A stretch of DNA of 56,599 bases, taken from the NCBI GenBank assembly GCA_028716845.1, contig JAQUPF010000014.1, positions 1 through 56,599 of the forward strand, given 5' to 3'. The stretch comes from a bacterium. Lineage in GTDB: Bacteria > Auribacterota > Tritonobacteria > UBA1439. The position numbers and the translations under genes are program-made. Below, piece after piece: positions 52,717 to 56,599 of this stretch; within the stretch, counting starts at the first letter, position 1, and every line of letters starts with the position of its first letter. Under the pieces are notes generated by a model. That model ran no database searches. It saw only the letters and a program-made list of their open reading frames with translations, and was not told where the DNA came from.

Positions 52717-53636
52717 TCCGGACGGCATTCGCGATCCTCGCGGCCGCGGCCGCGTACGCCGTCTACCTGACGGTCAAGTACGTGCGGCTCCTCGCCACCG
52801 TCTTCCTGAACGCGACCGTCTCGGCGCCGCCCCGGACGCGGTGGGAGATCGACGCCGAGGTGGTGCGGTTCCTGAGCCTGGACGGCGTCGAGCTCCGGGG
52901 CATCTTCGTCCAGGCGAACGGCGGCCGCGGCGGGACGATCGTCTTTGCGCACGAGGTCGGCGCCGGCCTCAACTCCTACGAGCGGTACTGCGCCTTCCTG
53001 CTCGAGGCCGGCTACAACATCTTCTCGTTCGACTTCCGCGGCCAGCACGCCGAGCGGGGCATGCACTACAACCCCACGCAGTGGGCGAGCGAGAACGAGT
53101 ACTACGACCTGCTCGGGGCGATCGCCTACGTCTCGGGGAGGCCGGACGTGGACGCCGACCGGATCGGCCTGTTCGGCGTCTCGCGCGGCGCCACGACCTG
53201 CCTCTGCGTCCTCGGGAGGAACCCGGGGGTGCGGGCGGTCGTCTGCGACGGGGCGTTCTCGACGCGCGAGACGCTCGTGAGCTACGTGCGCAAGTGGGCG
53301 CCGATCTACTTCCCGCCCCTGTTCGCGCGGCGGCTGCCGGGCTTCGTCATCGCGTATCTGTCATGGCTCGGCCTCAAGGCGGCGCAGCGGCGGCTCGGCC
53401 TGAAGCTCCTCACCATCGAGTGGTCGCTCCGCCGGAACACGACCATCCCCGTCTTCATCATCCACGGCCAGAAGGACAACTACATCGACTCCCGCCACGC
53501 CCGATGGCTCTACGATCGCATCCGGGCGTCGAAGGAGATGTGGATCGTCCCGGGGGCGCGGCACAACGAGGCGGTGCTGCTCGCGCCGGATGAGTACCGG
53601 AAGCGGGTGACCGCCTTCGTGAGGGAGTACGTCTGA
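52713..53636 (+). CDS. Membrane-anchored alpha/beta hydrolase
   Basis: A 307-aa protein with one N-terminal membrane helix (about residues 5-28, AFAILAAAAAYAVYLTVKYV) and an alpha/beta-hydrolase body. VFAHEVGAGLNSYERYC is the oxyanion loop, the nucleophile is in LFGVSRGATTC, and the late segments are FIIHGQKDNYI (acid) and PGARHNEAV (His). The topology suggests a hydrolase bound to the inner membrane face. It may act on lipid-linked products. It overlaps the previous gene by 4 bp and the next by 1 bp (TGATG). Confidence 0.83.
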   Translation: MIRTAFAILAAAAAYAVYLTVKYVRLLATVFLNATVSAPPRTRWEIDAEVVRFLSLDGVELRGIFVQANGGRGGTIVFAHEVGAGLNSYERYCAFLLEAGYNIFSFDFRGQHAERGMHYNPTQWASENEYYDLLGAIAYVSGRPDVDADRIGLFGVSRGATTCLCVLGRNPGVRAVVCDGAFSTRETLVSYVRKWAPIYFPPLFARRLPGFVIAYLSWLGLKAAQRRLGLKLLTIEWSLRRNTTIPVFIIHGQKDNYIDSRHARWLYDRIRASKEMWIVPGARHNEAVLLAPDEYRKRVTAFVREYV

Positions 53637-54940
53637 TGCGGACTGCGGCGGGCCTCCTCGCCTGGGCGGCGGCATCCGCGCTCGCCGCCGCGGCGGAACC
53701 CGCCGCCTTCCCGCGGCACGCCGATCCGGTCGTCGTGCGGGGGGACCGTCTCGCGCCGCTGGCGGGTGTCCCGGTCGGGCGCCTCGCCCTCTACGCCGTC
53801 CGGGACGGGAAGGGGGCCCCCCTCCCGTTCCAGGTGGACGAGCGGAACGCCGCCGGCGCCCTGTCGCTCACGGGGCCGTCGGGGCGGCCGGTCAACCAGG
53901 ACGACGGGCTCTTCGACGGCAACGACGAGCTCGTCTTCATGGGCGGGGACCTCGGCGGGCGTGCGGCGGGCGGCGAGCTGCCGTCGGCGGCGACGGCGGC
54001 GGTCGAGATCGAGTGCAGGGACCCGCGCACCGGGGCCGCCGGCTACGCCTACTGCGTCGCCATGCCGGCCCCGGTCCCGTACGAGGGGCACCGGTATGTC
54101 CGCTACGACCCGGCGCGGGACTACGTGACCGCCGACCGCTACGAGCTCGGCTACGAGCCGGGCGGGATGAAATCGTACTTCAGCACCCTGATCCTGAAGA
54201 ACGGCCCCGCCGGCCGCTCCCCCGACATCCTCGATCGGTTCAAGTTCCGCGTGGATATCACCTTCTTCTTCGCGATCGTCTCGGTCAGCCGGAACGAGGA
54301 CGACATGAAATCGGTGCTCGTCGGCTGGCGGGACGGGCTGGTTCGGGCGGTGCGGGAGTGCGACAACTCGCTCTACCTGAAGTTCGGCATCCGCTCGCCG
54401 TCGAGCGTCGTGGACAACTATTACTACCGCGACTCGATCGAGTGGCCGACCTACATCTCCCTCCCGTTCAACGTCGCGACGATCGCGACCGAGGCGCACC
54501 TGACAAGCGGCTGCGACTGGAACGAGGCGGCGACCGGGATGACGTACTACAATTCGAGGAACCGGGCGCCGGTCCTCGTGGACGGCGTGATGTCGGAGGC
54601 GGAGCGTCGGCTCGACCGGAGCCCGTACGACTGGTCGGCGCTCTCGGGATCCCAGGGCACGATCATGAGCCGCCTCTGGCTCTCCGAGAGCCTCGTGATG
54701 GAGAAGGAGCTCCTCTACATCGACGACAGGACGATCGAGGATCCGCCCGAGGGATGCAGCGGCCACTGGGGCTACAACGGGTGGCGCTTCAACATCACCA
54801 CCGTCCCCAAGGGGACGCACACGTTCATCTCGTACTTCTACTTCCCGGCGGACGGCGGGCCGGAGGCGGAGGAGGCATACCTCGACATCCTCGACCGCCC
54901 GCTCGAGGTCTCCACCCGGCCGCTCGATCCCGCCGACTGA
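53636..54940 (+). CDS. Secreted beta-rich protein, last gene of the ketosynthase operon
   Basis: A 434-aa protein with an N-terminal signal peptide (MRTAAGLLAWAAASALAAAA). The N-terminal ~115 residues resemble a beta-sandwich with PLPFQVDERN and LFDGNDELVFMG, a pattern seen in exported proteins that begin polysaccharide-lyase-like or T9SS-like modules. The rest is beta-rich with many aromatic residues (YYYRDSIEWPTYISLPF, GYNGWRFNITTV). No catalytic motif is recognised. A periplasmic or outer-membrane role next to the LolA-like protein is possible. The TGATG overlap shows coupling. The terminator begins at its stop codon. Confidence 0.75.
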   Translation: MRTAAGLLAWAAASALAAAAEPAAFPRHADPVVVRGDRLAPLAGVPVGRLALYAVRDGKGAPLPFQVDERNAAGALSLTGPSGRPVNQDDGLFDGNDELVFMGGDLGGRAAGGELPSAATAAVEIECRDPRTGAAGYAYCVAMPAPVPYEGHRYVRYDPARDYVTADRYELGYEPGGMKSYFSTLILKNGPAGRSPDILDRFKFRVDITFFFAIVSVSRNEDDMKSVLVGWRDGLVRAVRECDNSLYLKFGIRSPSSVVDNYYYRDSIEWPTYISLPFNVATIATEAHLTSGCDWNEAATGMTYYNSRNRAPVLVDGVMSEAERRLDRSPYDWSALSGSQGTIMSRLWLSESLVMEKELLYIDDRTIEDPPEGCSGHWGYNGWRFNITTVPKGTHTFISYFYFPADGGPEAEEAYLDILDRPLEVSTRPLDPAD

Positions 54941-54986
54941 AAATCCGTCTCCTCCGGCCGCACTCCGGTTTCCGGACGGATTTTCA
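54938..54986 (+). terminator. Terminator of the ketosynthase operon
   Basis: TGAAAATCCG (54938-54947, starting at the stop codon) pairs with CGGATTTTCA (54977-54986), with further inner pairing TCCGG/CCGGA. The stem ends in TTTTC. A second copy of CGGATTTTC follows at 54989. Confidence 0.6.
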
Positions 54987-55001
54987 GACGGATTTTCGGA
55001 C

Positions 55002-55031
55002 TTGACGCGGGCGAGGCCATGGGGGTAGAGT
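55002..55031 (+). promoter_or_regulatory. Promoter of rplU-rpmA-obg
   Basis: TTGACG (55002-55007) and TAGAGT (55026-55031) are spaced by 18 bp. The start near 55038 leaves about 27 nt to the rplU ATG. Confidence 0.6.
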
Positions 55032-55064
55032 GTGCCCCCTATGACCGGCTTGAGGGGGAAAGGC

Positions 55065-55379
55065 ATGTTCGCTATAATAGAATCCGGCGCGAAGCAGTAC
55101 AGGGTATCGGTGGGCGACAGGATACTCGTCGAGCGGCTCGGCGCGGCCCCCGGCGGGAAGGTCGAGTTCGACCGGGTGCTGCTCCTCGCGGACGAGGGGA
55201 AGGTGGCCGTCGGGCGGCCCCGCATCGAGGGGGCGACGGTCCGGGCCGTCGTCGAGGGGGAGCGGAAGGGCAAGAAGCTCCACCCGCTCAAGAAGAAGCG
55301 CCGGAAGGGCTACCGCCGCCGGATCGGCCACAGGCAGATCGCGACGGCCGTGCGGATCGAGGCGATCATCGCCGGTTGA
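55065..55379 (+). CDS. rplU: 50S ribosomal protein L21
   Basis: A 104-aa protein with all L21 landmarks: [18 protein letters not shown] at the start, [30 protein letters not shown] and the basic [22 protein letters not shown] tail that binds 23S rRNA. GAGGGGGAAAGG is the ribosome site 1-2 nt short of the usual distance. It is followed by rpmA and obg, the conserved order. Confidence 0.96.
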   Translation: MFAIIESGAKQYRVSVGDRILVERLGAAPGGKVEFDRVLLLADEGKVAVGRPRIEGATVRAVVEGERKGKKLHPLKKKRRKGYRRRIGHRQIATAVRIEAIIAG

Positions 55380-55392
55380 CGGAGGTCTGGTC

Positions 55393-55647
55393 ATGGCACA
55401 CAAGAAGGGAATGGGGAGCTCGAGGAACGGGCGGGAGAGCAACGCCCAGCGCCTCGGCGTGAAGCGGTTCGGCGGGCAGTTCGTGACGAGCGGCAGCATC
55501 CTCGTGCGGCAGCGCGGCACGCGCTTCCTCCCCGGCGAGAACGTGGGGAGGGGTCGGGACGACACCCTGTTCGCCCTCTCGAGCGGCGTCGTCACCTTCC
55601 AGGGACGCAGGATCAGCGTCACCCCTGCCCCCGCGGCCGTATCCTGA
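55393..55647 (+). CDS. rpmA: 50S ribosomal protein L27
   Basis: An 84-aa protein starting [22 protein letters not shown]. It has [21 protein letters not shown] and [18 protein letters not shown], all standard for L27, which reaches the peptidyl-transferase centre. There is no N-terminal extension needing Prp cleavage. GGAGG precedes the ATG by 7 nt. It lies 13 bp after rplU. Confidence 0.97.
   Translation: MAHKKGMGSSRNGRESNAQRLGVKRFGGQFVTSGSILVRQRGTRFLPGENVGRGRDDTLFALSSGVVTFQGRRISVTPAPAAVS

Positions 55648-56599
<952 letters not shown>

Noticed and set aside
42778-54940. Standard type II fatty-acid synthesis gene cluster
   Set aside because: There is no acpP, fabD, fabG or fabZ, and the GH3, enolase-superfamily, LolA-like and secreted genes do not belong to such a cluster.

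Overview
This window is a GC-rich (roughly two-thirds G+C by eye) stretch of bacterial chromosome carrying a complete rRNA operon, about 45 protein genes and four tRNA-sized or small RNA loci. The organism is a bacterium: its 16S 3' end carries the anti-Shine-Dalgarno CCTCCTT, promoters are of the sigma70 type, and several genes start behind AGGAGG. Lipoprotein signal peptides, a site-2 protease and a LolA-like protein suggest a Gram-negative envelope. The gene mix and the look of the 16S sequence fit an uncultured lineage near the PVC/Omnitrophota-type phyla. That placement is inference and needs a 16S tree.

Region 1 (1-9,184) has accessory genes: the tail of a surface protein, a tiny coiled-coil gene with a palindrome inside its promoter, a lipoprotein, an M16 protease, an AbiEii/AbiEi-like toxin-antitoxin pair in reversed order, and a methyltransferase-glycosyltransferase pair. 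Region 2 (9,185-16,365) is housekeeping: pgsA-der, plsY-gpsA, rpsA and tyrS. Region 3 (16,443-22,894) is the rRNA operon 16S-tRNA-Ile-tRNA-Ala-23S-5S, with visible processing stems, boxA-like sites, a terminator-like hairpin in the leader, and a group I intron with a LAGLIDADG homing endonuclease at 23S position 1931 (E. coli numbering).

Region 4 (22,948-36,696) mixes lower-GC, probably acquired genes (a secreted repeat protein and two methyltransferases) with pyruvate kinase, a two-subunit class I fumarase, lemA-htpX, a cupin-aminotransferase pair, an unlisted 42-residue membrane protein behind a very good promoter, tRNA-Arg, rph-rdgB, a site-2 protease and an adenosine-deaminase-family enzyme. 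Region 5 (36,737-42,608) has a lipoprotein/TPR-protein pair and comEC.

Region 6 (42,677-54,986) is the best candidate for an undescribed system. It is an 11-gene, tightly overlapping operon with its own promoter and terminator: two ketosynthases (the first lacking one catalytic His), a methyltransferase, a GH3-family acyl-adenylating enzyme, a LolA/DUF1571-like exported protein, an enolase-superfamily enzyme, two alpha/beta hydrolases, two short-chain dehydrogenases and a secreted protein. It looks like a lipid or polyketide-like envelope metabolite pathway without its own acyl carrier protein. Region 7 (55,002-end) is the rplU-rpmA-obg operon, cut by the window edge.

The intergenic DNA is unusual. 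Short words (TTCAAAGTTGAAAG, CACGGAT, GTTTCTCG, GTACATCGT) recur in many gaps and build nested palindromes of about 140-370 bp. One pair of these, together with a copied piece of the der 3' end, flanks plsY-gpsA as a ~173-bp inverted duplication.
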